Positions 7,573-16,330 of a stretch of 64,000 nucleotides of DNA are shown here, piece after piece. Position 1 is the first letter of the stretch. Each line of letters begins with the position of its first letter. The notes below the pieces were generated by a model that saw only the letters and a list, made by a program, of their open reading frames with translations, ran no database searches and had not been told where the DNA came from. The position numbers and the translations under genes are program-made. The DNA is from Gaetbulibacter_A sp043876815 (GTDB taxonomy: Bacteria; Bacteroidota; Bacteroidia; Flavobacteriales; Flavobacteriaceae): NCBI RefSeq assembly GCF_043876815.1, contig NZ_JBAWKA010000002.1:779441-843440 (forward strand). Reading direction: 5' to 3'.

Positions 7573-8964
7573 TCAATCCTCATATTCAGGGTTTAACTTT
7601 CTGGGAATTGGGGCTTTTGTTTCATTCCACCATTTTTTTAGGTAATCCATCATTTCTTCCTTTTTCTCAGGTTCTTTTATTGCAAGATTATTTCTTTCTC
7701 CAATGTCTTGTGCCAAGTTATAAAGTTCAACTTCATCATTTTCAAAATAATAATGTAGCTTCCATTCCCCATATCTTATTACAGAACCTGGGCGCGTTCT
7801 AAATAAAGAATCACGATTTTCATTATTATTTACATTATATGCTTGTAAATAAATTGGGAAATGCCAATATAAGGGGCGATCTAATTTTTCTGTTTTTCCT
7901 TCTAAAATTGAAGAGAGGTTAATGCCATCAAATTCAAATTGATTATCATTGATTCCTGCATAGTGTAAAATTGTTGGAAATATGTCTAAATTAGTTATCG
8001 AGATACTGATTTTTGAATGCGACTTAATTTTGTCCTTATATACAAAGAAAAATGGTTCTCGAATACCGCCTTCATAATAGCTTCCTTTACCAGCTCTCAA
8101 GGGAGGTTGTTTGGTTATACCATATAATCCCCCATTATCAGAGGTAAAAACTATTAATGTATTATCAAGTATTCCTTTATTCCTCAATTTTTTAATTAAT
8201 AATCCAATATTTCTATCAAGGTTTTCTACCATAGTAGCATATTTCGCATTATTCTGACCATTTGATCCTGGTTTTTGATTATATTTTTCAAATAAACTAA
8301 TTACTGGATTAATCGGAGTATGTACAGCATAAGGAGAATAATAGAGAAAGAATGGAGACGAAACGGTATCAACAAATGCGATGGTTTTTTCCATTATCAG
8401 ATCGGTCAAGTAATCATCATCACCTCCTTTAATATTTACATTTTTATATGGTGGGTAATAGCTTTTAGGATGTCCATTATGTCCACCACCTATATTTTTA
8501 TCAAAACCATATTCTAATGGATTATCGCTTAAATGCCATTTACCTGCATGGCAAGTTGTATAACCATTTAATTTTAATACCTCAGGAATAATTTTATGCT
8601 TTTTATCTAATGTCTTAGTGTTTTCGATAGGAATCAGTTTTCGGTGTTTTGAAGCACCCCTTTCAGAAGAACCAACTGTATAAATTCCATGCCGAGGGGT
8701 CCATTTACCAGTCATTAAACATGCTCTACTAGGCGCACAATTCGCTGAGGCTGCATATCCATCAGTAAATACCATTCCAGAGGCTGATAATTTATCAATA
8801 TTGGGAGTCTCATAATAATCACTCCCCATAAAACCTGCATCTTTCCAGCCCATATCGTCAATATTTATTATGACAATGTTGGGTTTAATTTCATCTGTGG
8901 CATTGTTGCTATGGCAACTAAATGAAATAACTAAAGCCATTGTAATAATTATTGTAAATCTCAT
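7573..8964 (-). CDS. Lipoprotein sulfatase (S1 family)
   Basis: A 463-residue arylsulfatase-type enzyme. The signal peptide ends in a lipobox with Cys17 (LVISFSC), so it should be anchored as a lipoprotein. The sulfatase signature CAPSR starts at Cys76 (formylglycine precursor). Other family landmarks are the metal-binding IDDMGW (35-40), GKWHL (141-145) and SDNGG (275-279). The C-terminal subdomain with ELYNLAQDIGERNNLA is complete. The gene runs against the MerR gene with about 160 bp between. The DNA here looks more AT-rich and lysine/isoleucine-heavy than the core genes further right, hinting at a different origin, and a truncated secretion gene abuts its 5' side. The substrate is unknown; marine algal sulfated glycans are likely targets. 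Confidence 0.92.
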   Translation of the reverse strand: MRFTIIITMALVISFSCHSNNATDEIKPNIVIINIDDMGWKDAGFMGSDYYETPNIDKLSASGMVFTDGYAASANCAPSRACLMTGKWTPRHGIYTVGSSERGASKHRKLIPIENTKTLDKKHKIIPEVLKLNGYTTCHAGKWHLSDNPLEYGFDKNIGGGHNGHPKSYYPPYKNVNIKGGDDDYLTDLIMEKTIAFVDTVSSPFFLYYSPYAVHTPINPVISLFEKYNQKPGSNGQNNAKYATMVENLDRNIGLLIKKLRNKGILDNTLIVFTSDNGGLYGITKQPPLRAGKGSYYEGGIREPFFFVYKDKIKSHSKISISITNLDIFPTILHYAGINDNQFEFDGINLSSILEGKTEKLDRPLYWHFPIYLQAYNVNNNENRDSLFRTRPGSVIRYGEWKLHYYFENDEVELYNLAQDIGERNNLAIKEPEKKEEMMDYLKKWWNETKAPIPRKLNPEYED

Positions 8965-9002
8965 ATTAGTAATTTTTATAAATAATGTTTAAAATTATGT
9001 AG

Positions 9003-9299
9003 CCTTTATTCAGGACGGGTCACATATTGAAAGGCCAATCGTTAAGTCAAAGTTTAAGCAAACATAAGCTTTTCGATGCAAAGATGATTGCATTAGTTAA
9101 GGTGGCCGAGGAAACCAATCAAAACGAATTTATTTTTGAAAGACTTAATCAACAATACAATACTGAGGTTCAACAAAAATCAAAAATGTTATCCACGATT
9201 ATGGAACCTATTATTATTTTAGTTGTAGGTGTTCTAGTTGGCGTGATTCTAGTGGCCATGTACTTACCAATGTTTAAGTTAAGCAGTGTTTTGGGATAA
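9003..9299 (+). pseudogene. Remnant of a GspF/PilC-type secretion F protein (C-terminus only)
   Basis: An open frame of about 98 codons with no ATG start (a TTG at 9027 is the only candidate) directly after an in-frame stop at 9000. The sequence GQSLSQSL, then MIALVKVAEETNQNEF, QYNTEVQQKSKMLST, and a final membrane helix with EPIIILVVGVLVG and AMYLPMF match the C-terminal quarter of type II secretion/type IV pilus inner-membrane protein GspF/PilC. Family members are about 350-400 residues with two such domains, so roughly three quarters are missing. No other pilus or secretion genes flank it. It is best read as a decayed end left after an insertion or deletion next to the sulfatase gene. Confidence 0.8.
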
Positions 9300-9430
9300 A
9301 TTTTATGTTTTCTTGGAACTAATCCAAATAACTGAATTTGTACACCTTAAGTACGTCTCAATCTCTGAAAACCTAGTGTGTTTACTGGGATTAATAGATA
9401 TTGTATTGGAAAATAGTGTTAAGAGTACTT

Positions 9431-9847
9431 TCAGGAATTTCTCTTCATGATATAATAATCCAAACTATACTTTCCGCTTCCCAGTATTAAAATGGAAACA
9501 TAAGCTATGATATAATGTAGGCCTAATTCCTGCCTTGAAAACGGATCATCGCCATGAATTAAAAAAACCGCAATAAGCATGGTTATGATTAAAGGAATAC
9601 TTGCCAATCTTGTGAATAAGCCAAGAATCAGTAAAATGGAACAAAAGAATTCAGAAAATACGGCGAGAAACAATGAAACTGAAGCGCTCATCCCTAAAAC
9701 TTCTGGGAAACTTATGGTTTCACCGAATAGCCTTTCAAATTTGGGATATCCATGGGTAAGCATCATGGCACCTACACCGATTCTTAAAAAAAGTGATACC
9801 AGGTTAACCAATGTTTCGCTATAATATGTTTGGATTAATTTTTTCAT
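9431..9847 (-). CDS. DoxX-family membrane protein
   Basis: A 138-residue protein with four transmembrane segments. The start at MKKLIQTYYSE is preferred over an in-frame ATG 39 bp upstream, because it matches family starts. Landmarks of the DoxX family are the first helix with LRIGVGAMMLTHGYPKF, the second/third helices with EFFCSILLILGLFTRLA, and the C-terminal GKYSLDYYI. DoxX-type proteins are inner-membrane proteins often linked to redox or thiol stress; no partner gene is adjacent that narrows the role. It is transcribed away from the LolA-like operon, with about 190 bp in between for the two promoters. Confidence 0.85.
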   Translation of the reverse strand: MKKLIQTYYSETLVNLVSLFLRIGVGAMMLTHGYPKFERLFGETISFPEVLGMSASVSLFLAVFSEFFCSILLILGLFTRLASIPLIITMLIAVFLIHGDDPFSRQELGLHYIIAYVSILILGSGKYSLDYYIMKRNS

Positions 9848-10038
9848 ATGGAAATTCTTTGACTTAGGATGAAATTTAATATTCAAGCAGGTTTTTTAAA
9901 CTGTATAACAAGGTACAAAATATTCTTAAACAGCTCATCTCACTGAGTGTTAAAGGTCTTTTTAGTTGACCAATATCATTTCGGCTTCACCTTGAAACAA
10001 ATACCTTAGTTCTTGTTTAAATTGTATTTCAATTTGTT

Positions 10039-10812
10039 ATGAAAGTCTTTCAAAAGGTCTTCGCAGAGATTAAATCTATTGGTGCGGTTTTAGTGATTTT
10101 TTTGTTCACATGCGATGTTGTGGCACAGAACGCAGCTGATATTGTTAAGAAAGCGGATGACAATATGCGCGGTGAGAACTCTCAGGCGGAATTACTCATG
10201 ATTACCTCAAGAGCAACATGGTCTCGTGAGATGGCTGTAAAAACATGGATGAAGGGTTCAGAGTTCGCCTTAATCCTTATACAATCTCCTGCAAAAGATA
10301 AGGGAATAGTGTTTCTAAAGCGTGGCAAAGAAGTTTGGAATTGGATACCTGCCATTGAACGTGTTATTAAATTACCTCCCTCTATGATGAGTCAATCCTG
10401 GATGGGAACCGACTTTACTAACGATGATCTTGTAAAAGAATCTTCTGTAGTCGAAGATTACGAGCATACCATCATCGGAGATACCATCATCCAAAATAAA
10501 CCTTGTTTTATAATTCAAATGATACCTAAACCTGAAACCGCTGTAGTTTGGAGTAAACTTGTTGTTTGTATTGATAAAAAGGATTTTCTAGAGTTGTATA
10601 CTAAATTTTATGATGAGGACGGCAGGGTGGTTAACATTATGAACGCTTATGATATCAAGGAAATGGATGGCAGATTAATTCCGACCCACTTTGAGATGAT
10701 TCCTATGGATAAGAAAAACCAGAAAACAGAGATTATTTACAAAAGGGTCATTTTTAACAGAACCATTAATAATGGCTTTTTCACATTGAACCAAATGAAA
10801 CATCTGAATTAG
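10039..10812 (+). CDS. LolA-like outer-membrane lipoprotein-sorting protein
   Basis: A 257-residue secreted protein. A Sec signal peptide ends near residue 30 (DVVAQ), and the mature part begins with ADIVKKADDNMRGENS, the usual opening of the LolA/LolB-like fold in the COG2834 group. Later landmarks are WNWIPAIERVIKLPPSMM and QSWMGTDFTNDDL, which are characteristic of members found beside lipid exporters. The half-barrel fold normally carries a lipid or lipoprotein acyl chain across the periplasm. The gene is followed after one base by an FtsX-type permease, then a second permease, an ATPase and a barrel protein, so it is probably the periplasmic carrier of that system. It is not the housekeeping LolA by context. 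Confidence 0.85.
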   Translation: MKVFQKVFAEIKSIGAVLVIFLFTCDVVAQNAADIVKKADDNMRGENSQAELLMITSRATWSREMAVKTWMKGSEFALILIQSPAKDKGIVFLKRGKEVWNWIPAIERVIKLPPSMMSQSWMGTDFTNDDLVKESSVVEDYEHTIIGDTIIQNKPCFIIQMIPKPETAVVWSKLVVCIDKKDFLELYTKFYDEDGRVVNIMNAYDIKEMDGRLIPTHFEMIPMDKKNQKTEIIYKRVIFNRTINNGFFTLNQMKHLN

Positions 10813-10813
10813 T

Positions 10814-12034
10814 ATGTGGTTATTTAAAATGGCATGGAAAAATATGTGGCGCAATCACTATCGTACGGCAATAACAATGTCTGCAGTGTTTTTTGCTGTG
10901 CTTTTAGCGGTTCTTACAAGTAGTTTGCAAGTTGGGGTTTTTGATAATCTTATTAAAAATGTGGTGAGTTTTTATAATGGCTATGTTCAGGTGCATAAAA
11001 ATGGTTATTGGGAAGAACAAATCCTGGATAATGTTTTTGATGATAAGACATTACTTCAGGATAAGATTCTATCAGTTGAAAATATTGGTAGTATAACACC
11101 TCGCTTCGAATCTTTTGTGCTCGTTGCTACAGATTCGATCACGAAAGGATGTCTGATAGTTGGTATAGTACCTTCAAAAGAAGATGTTATTACCCAATTA
11201 AAAAGTAAGATCATTGACGGTGACTACCTTGGAGATTATGATACGGATATTTTAATGAGTAAGGGACTTGCTGAAAGGTTACGTGTTGGGCTAAATGATA
11301 CTATCATCCTTTTGGGGCAGGGCTACCACGGCGCATTGGCCAGTGGTAAATTCCGAATAAAAGGGGTTCTTGAATTCGGCTCTCCGGAATTGAATAAACA
11401 AACCCTCTATTTAAACCTTCCTGTGACACAAGAGATGTTTGGAGCACCCAATAAGCTTACCTCATATGTAATCCATTTGAAGGATACTAGGGCGATGAAT
11501 GCTACAGCTTTGTCTTTAGCCCATTTACTTGATGCGAATTATGAGGTCATGACCTGGGAAGAAATGATGCCGGAGGTGAGTCAGCATATAAAAACTGATA
11601 AAGGCAGTATGTATATCATTTTCATGCTGTTGTATATACTGGTGTGTTTTGGGATTTTTGGAACCTTACTCATGATGATGGTAGAACGAAAATATGAATT
11701 TGGTATGCTCGTAGCTATCGGAATGAAAAAGATTAAGTTGATCTACCTTCTTATTCTGGAGTCATCATTCACTGTAATAACCGGATGCCTTCTTGGTATA
11801 GGTATCAGTGTTCCGATTGTGTGGTACTTAAAAGTACATCCAATCAGATTTACCGGGGAATTTGCAAAGACGTATCAGGAATTTGGGTTTGAGCCTATTT
11901 TCCCAACCTCTACAGATAGTAGTGTGTTTATAGAACAAGGATTAATTGTATTGACCTTAGGACTTATTTTATCGCTTTACCCCATTATCAAGGTAATCCG
12001 ATTACGACCTGTTGAATCCATGAAAAAAATGTAA
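10814..12034 (+). CDS. ABC transporter permease, FtsX/LolC-E type (first)
   Basis: A 406-residue permease with the MacB/LolC-E layout: one N-terminal helix (about residues 17-37, after WKNMWRNHYRTAI), a large periplasmic domain (about 40-265), and three C-terminal helices (about 270-290, 315-340 and 375-395). The segment MMMVERKYEFGMLVAIGM is the coupling-helix signature of the FtsX domain, and the end (RLRPVESMKKM) matches the family. It starts one base after the LolA-like gene and ends one base before the second permease, so translation is coupled. Such permeases do not move cargo through the membrane but lift lipids or lipoproteins from the outer leaflet. Pairing of two different permeases suggests a LolC/LolE-like heterodimer. 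Confidence 0.9.
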   Translation: MWLFKMAWKNMWRNHYRTAITMSAVFFAVLLAVLTSSLQVGVFDNLIKNVVSFYNGYVQVHKNGYWEEQILDNVFDDKTLLQDKILSVENIGSITPRFESFVLVATDSITKGCLIVGIVPSKEDVITQLKSKIIDGDYLGDYDTDILMSKGLAERLRVGLNDTIILLGQGYHGALASGKFRIKGVLEFGSPELNKQTLYLNLPVTQEMFGAPNKLTSYVIHLKDTRAMNATALSLAHLLDANYEVMTWEEMMPEVSQHIKTDKGSMYIIFMLLYILVCFGIFGTLLMMMVERKYEFGMLVAIGMKKIKLIYLLILESSFTVITGCLLGIGISVPIVWYLKVHPIRFTGEFAKTYQEFGFEPIFPTSTDSSVFIEQGLIVLTLGLILSLYPIIKVIRLRPVESMKKM

Positions 12035-12035
12035 T

Positions 12036-13247
12036 ATGAAACTATCATTAGCCTGGAGAAATATCTGGAGAAATAGAACGCGAAGCCTGATCATTATGGT
12101 TTCGGTGGCTGTTGGGCTTTTTGCCGGAATTTTCGTTTTGGGGCTGTACGAGGGTATAATGAATTCAAGGGTAAGAACTGTGATCGATACGGAAGTGGGG
12201 CATTTACAAATTCATAATGCAAAATTTAAATCGGATTACGACCCCAATTTTGGTTTCAATCCAAATCCTATTTTGGGAAAACTGGACTCATTCGAGGTAA
12301 TTAGATATATCACAGTGCGCAGTATCACTTATGGCATGCTTTCCACAACGACCGGAAGTGCTGATGTTAAAATCAATGGTATTACTACAAGGAGTGAAAA
12401 TCAGGTATCACGTCTTAAAGATAAGATTATAGAGGGTGAAGCATTAAGGGCTGAAAATAAAAATGACGTCTTGATAGGTAAAAAACTTGCGGATAAAATG
12501 AAATTAAAACTTGGTGGTAAGCTAGTTTTGACCTTAGCTGATAAGGAAAACGAGTTAACCGCCGGAGCATTTCGAGTAAGGGGTATTTACCAATCGGATA
12601 ATACTCCGTTCGATGAGTTGAACGTATATATTTTAAAACATGTTCTAAATAATTATCTCGGTTCAGAACAAAAAAGTCATGAAGTTGCTATCATATTAAA
12701 ACGCGATGAAGACCTTCAAATCGCCCAAACTTATATTCAAAATTTATTTCCTGATCTTTTGGTAGAGACCTGGAAAGAAACCAGTCCTGAAACAAATCTT
12801 ATGGTGGGGTATGTTGATGAGTTTTCCATGGTATTTATTGTTATTATTATGTTTGCGCTCGCTTTTGGAATCATCAATACCATGTTAATGTCTGTACTTG
12901 AGCGCACACGCGAAATTGGCATGCTTACGGCTTTAGGTATGAATCGAAAGCGAGTGTTTTCTTTGATTTTAACAGAAACCATATTATTAACTCTTGTAGG
13001 TGTTCCCTTAGGCCTTTTTTTATCATGGATCACTTCTAATTATTTCGGTCATGTTGGTATTGATATTTCGTCGTTCTCCGGTGCTGCGATGTCTGGATTT
13101 GGATTTAGTTCCATGATTTATCCTGAATTTCCTTTGGAAAGCCTTCCCAGAGTAATGTTAATAGTTGTTTTAACAGCTTTATTATCAGCTTTATTTCCTT
13201 CCCTAAAAGCCATAAAACTTCAACCTGCCGAGGCCTTAAGGCGCTAA
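12036..13247 (+). CDS. ABC transporter permease, FtsX/LolC-E type (second)
   Basis: A 403-residue permease with the same plan as its neighbour: N-terminal helix after WRNIWRNRTRSL, a periplasmic domain to about residue 265, then three helices. The coupling region SVLERTREIGMLTALGMNR and the end LQPAEALRR are typical of FtsX-domain permeases. It is clearly related to but not a copy of the first permease, consistent with a heterodimer. It begins one base after the first permease and is followed after 11 bp by the ATPase gene. The cargo is unknown; lipid or lipoprotein export is inferred from the LolA-like and outer-membrane partners in the operon. Confidence 0.9.
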   Translation: MKLSLAWRNIWRNRTRSLIIMVSVAVGLFAGIFVLGLYEGIMNSRVRTVIDTEVGHLQIHNAKFKSDYDPNFGFNPNPILGKLDSFEVIRYITVRSITYGMLSTTTGSADVKINGITTRSENQVSRLKDKIIEGEALRAENKNDVLIGKKLADKMKLKLGGKLVLTLADKENELTAGAFRVRGIYQSDNTPFDELNVYILKHVLNNYLGSEQKSHEVAIILKRDEDLQIAQTYIQNLFPDLLVETWKETSPETNLMVGYVDEFSMVFIVIIMFALAFGIINTMLMSVLERTREIGMLTALGMNRKRVFSLILTETILLTLVGVPLGLFLSWITSNYFGHVGIDISSFSGAAMSGFGFSSMIYPEFPLESLPRVMLIVVLTALLSALFPSLKAIKLQPAEALRR

Positions 13248-13258
13248 AATTCAATAAT

Positions 13259-13978
13259 ATGAAAACTGTAATTGATGCTCATAAAATTAGTAAAACCTTT
13301 AACCCGGATACTATCCCAGTGCATGCCGTGAGAAATGTTCATCTTCATTTGGAAAAAGGAGAATTCGTGGCCTTGGTAGGGCCTTCAGGATCTGGAAAAA
13401 CAACTTTACTGAATCTTTTGGGAGGTTTGGACAAACCGGATCATGGTAATATTATCATAAACGATATTGATATTACCAAGTTATCACCCAATAAACTGAT
13501 TGAATTTCGACTACATAATATTGGCTTTGTTTTTCAATCTTTTAATCTGATACCTGTTTTAACCGCTAAGGAGAATGTAGAGCTTATCATGCATTTACAA
13601 GGTTGGAAGAAGTCTGTGATAGAAAAACGTGTTAATACGCTTTTTCAGGAAATTGACCTGATTGATAAACTAAATGTGAGACCTGCGCAATTGTCTGGCG
13701 GTCAACAACAGCGCATAGCCGTGGCGCGGGCCTTGGCCTCAAAACCTAAATTTGTTTTGGCTGATGAGCCTACTGCCAATTTAGACACGAAATCGGCATC
13801 AAAATTATTGGATATTATGGCGAAACTAAATCAGGACGAAGGCATGACCTTTATATTTTCAACGCACGACCAGCGGGTTATTGATAGGGCTAGAAGAGTA
13901 ATTACCTTGGTAGATGGCAGTGTAAGTTCGGATGTTAGTAATAGTGTAAAACAAAATCAGAGTATGCCTGTTATTTAG
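13259..13978 (+). CDS. ABC transporter ATPase, LolD/MacB-NBD type
   Basis: A 239-residue ATPase. All key motifs are intact: Walker A GPSGSGKTT (41-49), Q-loop near VFQSFNLIP (91-99), signature LSGGQQQR (145-152), Walker B FVLADEP (165-171), and the switch His in STHDQ. The sequence belongs to the LolD/FtsE/MacB group, which powers FtsX-type permeases. It is the fourth gene of the operon and almost surely the energy-providing subunit for the two permeases just upstream. The last 20 residues are a polar tail. Confidence 0.93.
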   Translation: MKTVIDAHKISKTFNPDTIPVHAVRNVHLHLEKGEFVALVGPSGSGKTTLLNLLGGLDKPDHGNIIINDIDITKLSPNKLIEFRLHNIGFVFQSFNLIPVLTAKENVELIMHLQGWKKSVIEKRVNTLFQEIDLIDKLNVRPAQLSGGQQQRIAVARALASKPKFVLADEPTANLDTKSASKLLDIMAKLNQDEGMTFIFSTHDQRVIDRARRVITLVDGSVSSDVSNSVKQNQSMPVI

Positions 13979-13983
13979 TCGCT

Positions 13984-15165
13984 ATGAAAACTTTAACGTT
14001 GGTCATAAGAATCTTAGTTTTAATCAACCTGATGTTCCTGTGTTTAATGATGTATTCCCAACCTTATGATAGTTTAAATACTGGAAGGCGAGAACTAAAA
14101 ATTAACGGTTATATAAAAGATTTACAACGCCTGAGTTTCATTAGAAATAGCGAGCAAACCTTGGATCAAAATTTAATTCATAACCGTATAAATTTAAGAT
14201 ATAATTATGGCTCAGCTTTTAGTGCAGCTGCCGAGTTTCGGAATCGTATTTTTTGGGGTGAAGCAGTGCGACTGAACTCAAATTTCTCACAACAGTTAGA
14301 AAACCCCAGTGATTTTTTTGATCTGTCTGTATCGTATCTGAAACGGCCTGATCTTTTAATGCATACCAATATTGATAGAATATGGCTTCAATTTAGTCTG
14401 AAACATTTTGAAACTCGTTTGGGGCGTCAACGCATAAACTGGGGTATAGGGACGCTTTGGAATCCGAATGATATATTCAATACTTATAACTTTTTGGATT
14501 TTGATTATGAAGAACGACCGGGTCGTGATGCCGTAAAATTCACGTATAAATTTGGAGGTATGTCGAATATTGAATTAGCTATAGCTACTTCTGAAGGAAT
14601 GAAACAGCAGGTTATAGCTCTTAAATATTTTTTCAACAAACAGTATTATGATTTTCAATTCATTGCTGGCCAATTTAACGATACTGTGACCTTAGGCGGT
14701 GGTTGGTCTGGGCGTATTGAAAACATTGGGTTTAAAGGGGAATGTCAATACTTTTTTTCTCATAAGGAAAAGGATGATCTATTAAACATTACTTTGGAGG
14801 CCGATTATCTTTTAGAAAATAGTTGGTATTTAGGAGGCGGGCTATTGTTTAACAGTTATGGTGTTTCTAAACCTCAGGATAACTGGGAGACTATTTCCTT
14901 TGAATTATCTCCAAAAAATTTAATGCCAACAAAATGGAATGCCACGTTGACCGTCCGAAAACAATTTACGCCATTATTTACAACAGGGTTAACGACTATT
15001 TATTCTCCAGGCACAAATCTGTTTCTGGTACTTCCCGGTTTGAGTTACAATATAGCGACCAATTTAGACCTGGATTTTGTAATGCAATCATTTTTCGCAG
15101 AGTTTCAAAATACATTTAACGGACTTTCACATAATATTTTCCTTAGGACAAAGTGGAGTTTTTGA
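13984..15165 (+). CDS. Outer-membrane beta-barrel protein (DUF1302-like) of the export operon
   Basis: A 393-residue protein with a signal peptide ending near residue 26 (MMYSQ), alternating amphipathic strands throughout and a terminal aromatic residue (TKWSF), as expected for an outer-membrane barrel. The segment GRQRINWG (147-154) followed by LWNPNDIFN and the RPGRDAVKF region resembles the hallmark of DUF1302-type barrels that occur beside lipid exporters. It starts 5 bp after the ATPase and is the last gene of the operon. With the LolA-like protein, permease pair and ATPase it gives a route across the whole envelope. Function as the outer-membrane end of this route is inferred. Confidence 0.75.
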   Translation: MKTLTLVIRILVLINLMFLCLMMYSQPYDSLNTGRRELKINGYIKDLQRLSFIRNSEQTLDQNLIHNRINLRYNYGSAFSAAAEFRNRIFWGEAVRLNSNFSQQLENPSDFFDLSVSYLKRPDLLMHTNIDRIWLQFSLKHFETRLGRQRINWGIGTLWNPNDIFNTYNFLDFDYEERPGRDAVKFTYKFGGMSNIELAIATSEGMKQQVIALKYFFNKQYYDFQFIAGQFNDTVTLGGGWSGRIENIGFKGECQYFFSHKEKDDLLNITLEADYLLENSWYLGGGLLFNSYGVSKPQDNWETISFELSPKNLMPTKWNATLTVRKQFTPLFTTGLTTIYSPGTNLFLVLPGLSYNIATNLDLDFVMQSFFAEFQNTFNGLSHNIFLRTKWSF

Positions 15166-15222
15166 ATATTTCAGTTTTTAAGTTTTAATACACTTTATGA
15201 CAATGGAAAGTAGGAAATCTTG

Positions 15223-15429
15223 TTATCCGTTCTTATCCTTTGTTTTCGCCTGTTTTCTTAGTTTGTAGGTTGTATAAAATCCTATAAAAAGACCAATAAT
15301 CATAAAGTTTACAACGAAATTTTTTAAGGAGAATTGTTGGTCCTCATAGTAATCAAACCCGGCCATAATCAAGGAATAAACCAATCCTGAAATTAATCCT
15401 GCTAAAACAGATTGTCTGGTATCCGACAT
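15223..15429 (-). CDS. Small membrane protein of unknown function
   Basis: A 68-residue protein with two hydrophobic helices (about residues 8-24 and 38-56), a short acidic loop (DYYEDQ) between and a very basic tail (KLRKQAKTKDKNG). The layout supports an inner-membrane hairpin with the tail in the cytoplasm. I do not recognise the family. Coding potential is supported by the ordered helix pattern and by a good position between convergent and codirectional genes, but there is no other evidence. Confidence 0.55.
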   Translation of the reverse strand: MSDTRQSVLAGLISGLVYSLIMAGFDYYEDQQFSLKNFVVNFMIIGLFIGFYTTYKLRKQAKTKDKNG

Positions 15430-15575
15430 TATACTTTCGTTTAAATTGACTTCTATTTTCTTCTAGGAAATAGATAGAAATTAAAAATTTAAATAAATGT
15501 AATCAGAATTTAACTAGACAACAAAATTAGCAGGATTTAAATTATTATTGTAAATAACTAGGTTACTGGTAATAA

Positions 15576-16082
15576 TTATTCCGCTTCAGCAGGAGCATTG
15601 TTACTCCACATACCGTATAAAGAAACCCATTTGCCTTCCTTATTTCGTTGTAATATTTCTGTATATTTTCCAGTGTCTACAATGGTATCATTATCCGGAC
15701 CCAAAAAGCGTAGTTCAAAGGTGCCAATTTCGTAACCTAGATCACCATCACTTTTGGCATCTATTGTTTTTACACGGGCGTCAATAATACCGGCATCAAT
15801 AGCTCCTTGCCAATATGTTTGTATGTTTTCCCTTCCTGTTACAATATTCTCATTTGGTGGTAGGAGTGAGGCATTCTCATCATAAACCATAGCTGCAGCA
15901 GCGGCATCATGAGCAATTAAGGCTTTAGCAAAATCCCGGTTCATTTGTCCAAGCTCTTCAACGGTTGCTGGTTTAGGCATTAATATAGTTTCAGGACTTT
16001 TGTCTTCCTGTTTACAGCTCCAAAATATTATGAGGATGAGGAGAATAGAAAAAAAAGTACGTGATTTAATTAGAAATTTCAT
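15576..16082 (-). CDS. DUF4440/SnoaL-like (NTF2-fold) lipoprotein
   Basis: A 168-residue lipoprotein. The start at MKFLIKSRTFF is chosen over a longer frame because a signal peptide with lipobox Cys23 (IIFWSC) follows directly. The mature part has the NTF2-like fold of the DUF4440/SnoaL group: a first helix with LGQMNRDFAKALIAHDAAAAAMVY, then DENASLLPPNENIVTGRENI, and a closing strand WVSLYGMWSNNAP. Such proteins occur as small-molecule binding or isomerase-like domains; many have no known activity. No neighbouring gene narrows the role. Confidence 0.82.
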   Translation of the reverse strand: MKFLIKSRTFFSILLILIIFWSCKQEDKSPETILMPKPATVEELGQMNRDFAKALIAHDAAAAAMVYDENASLLPPNENIVTGRENIQTYWQGAIDAGIIDARVKTIDAKSDGDLGYEIGTFELRFLGPDNDTIVDTGKYTEILQRNKEGKWVSLYGMWSNNAPAEAE

Positions 16083-16330
16083 GTTAGCTTGTATTAGTGA
16101 TTGCCTACTCTTTGTGGTTTTCGGCTTCCCCAAAATCACTATGGTTCAGAAGTTATAATCAAGGTATTGGGGTTTGAAATCTCAACGTTTTCAATACAAT
16201 GCAAAGCTTTCAATTATTTAAAGATAACTTTATTTAACGATAAATCGAAGTTTTATTAATGGATTAGAATAACTATAAATCAATGTGTTATAGAATTCAG
16301 TTACATGTTGAACTATTATGGCCTTAGAAT

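Noticed and set aside
7458..7802. 114-residue plus-strand frame
   Set aside because: Antisense to the C-terminus of the sulfatase and without any recognisable feature.
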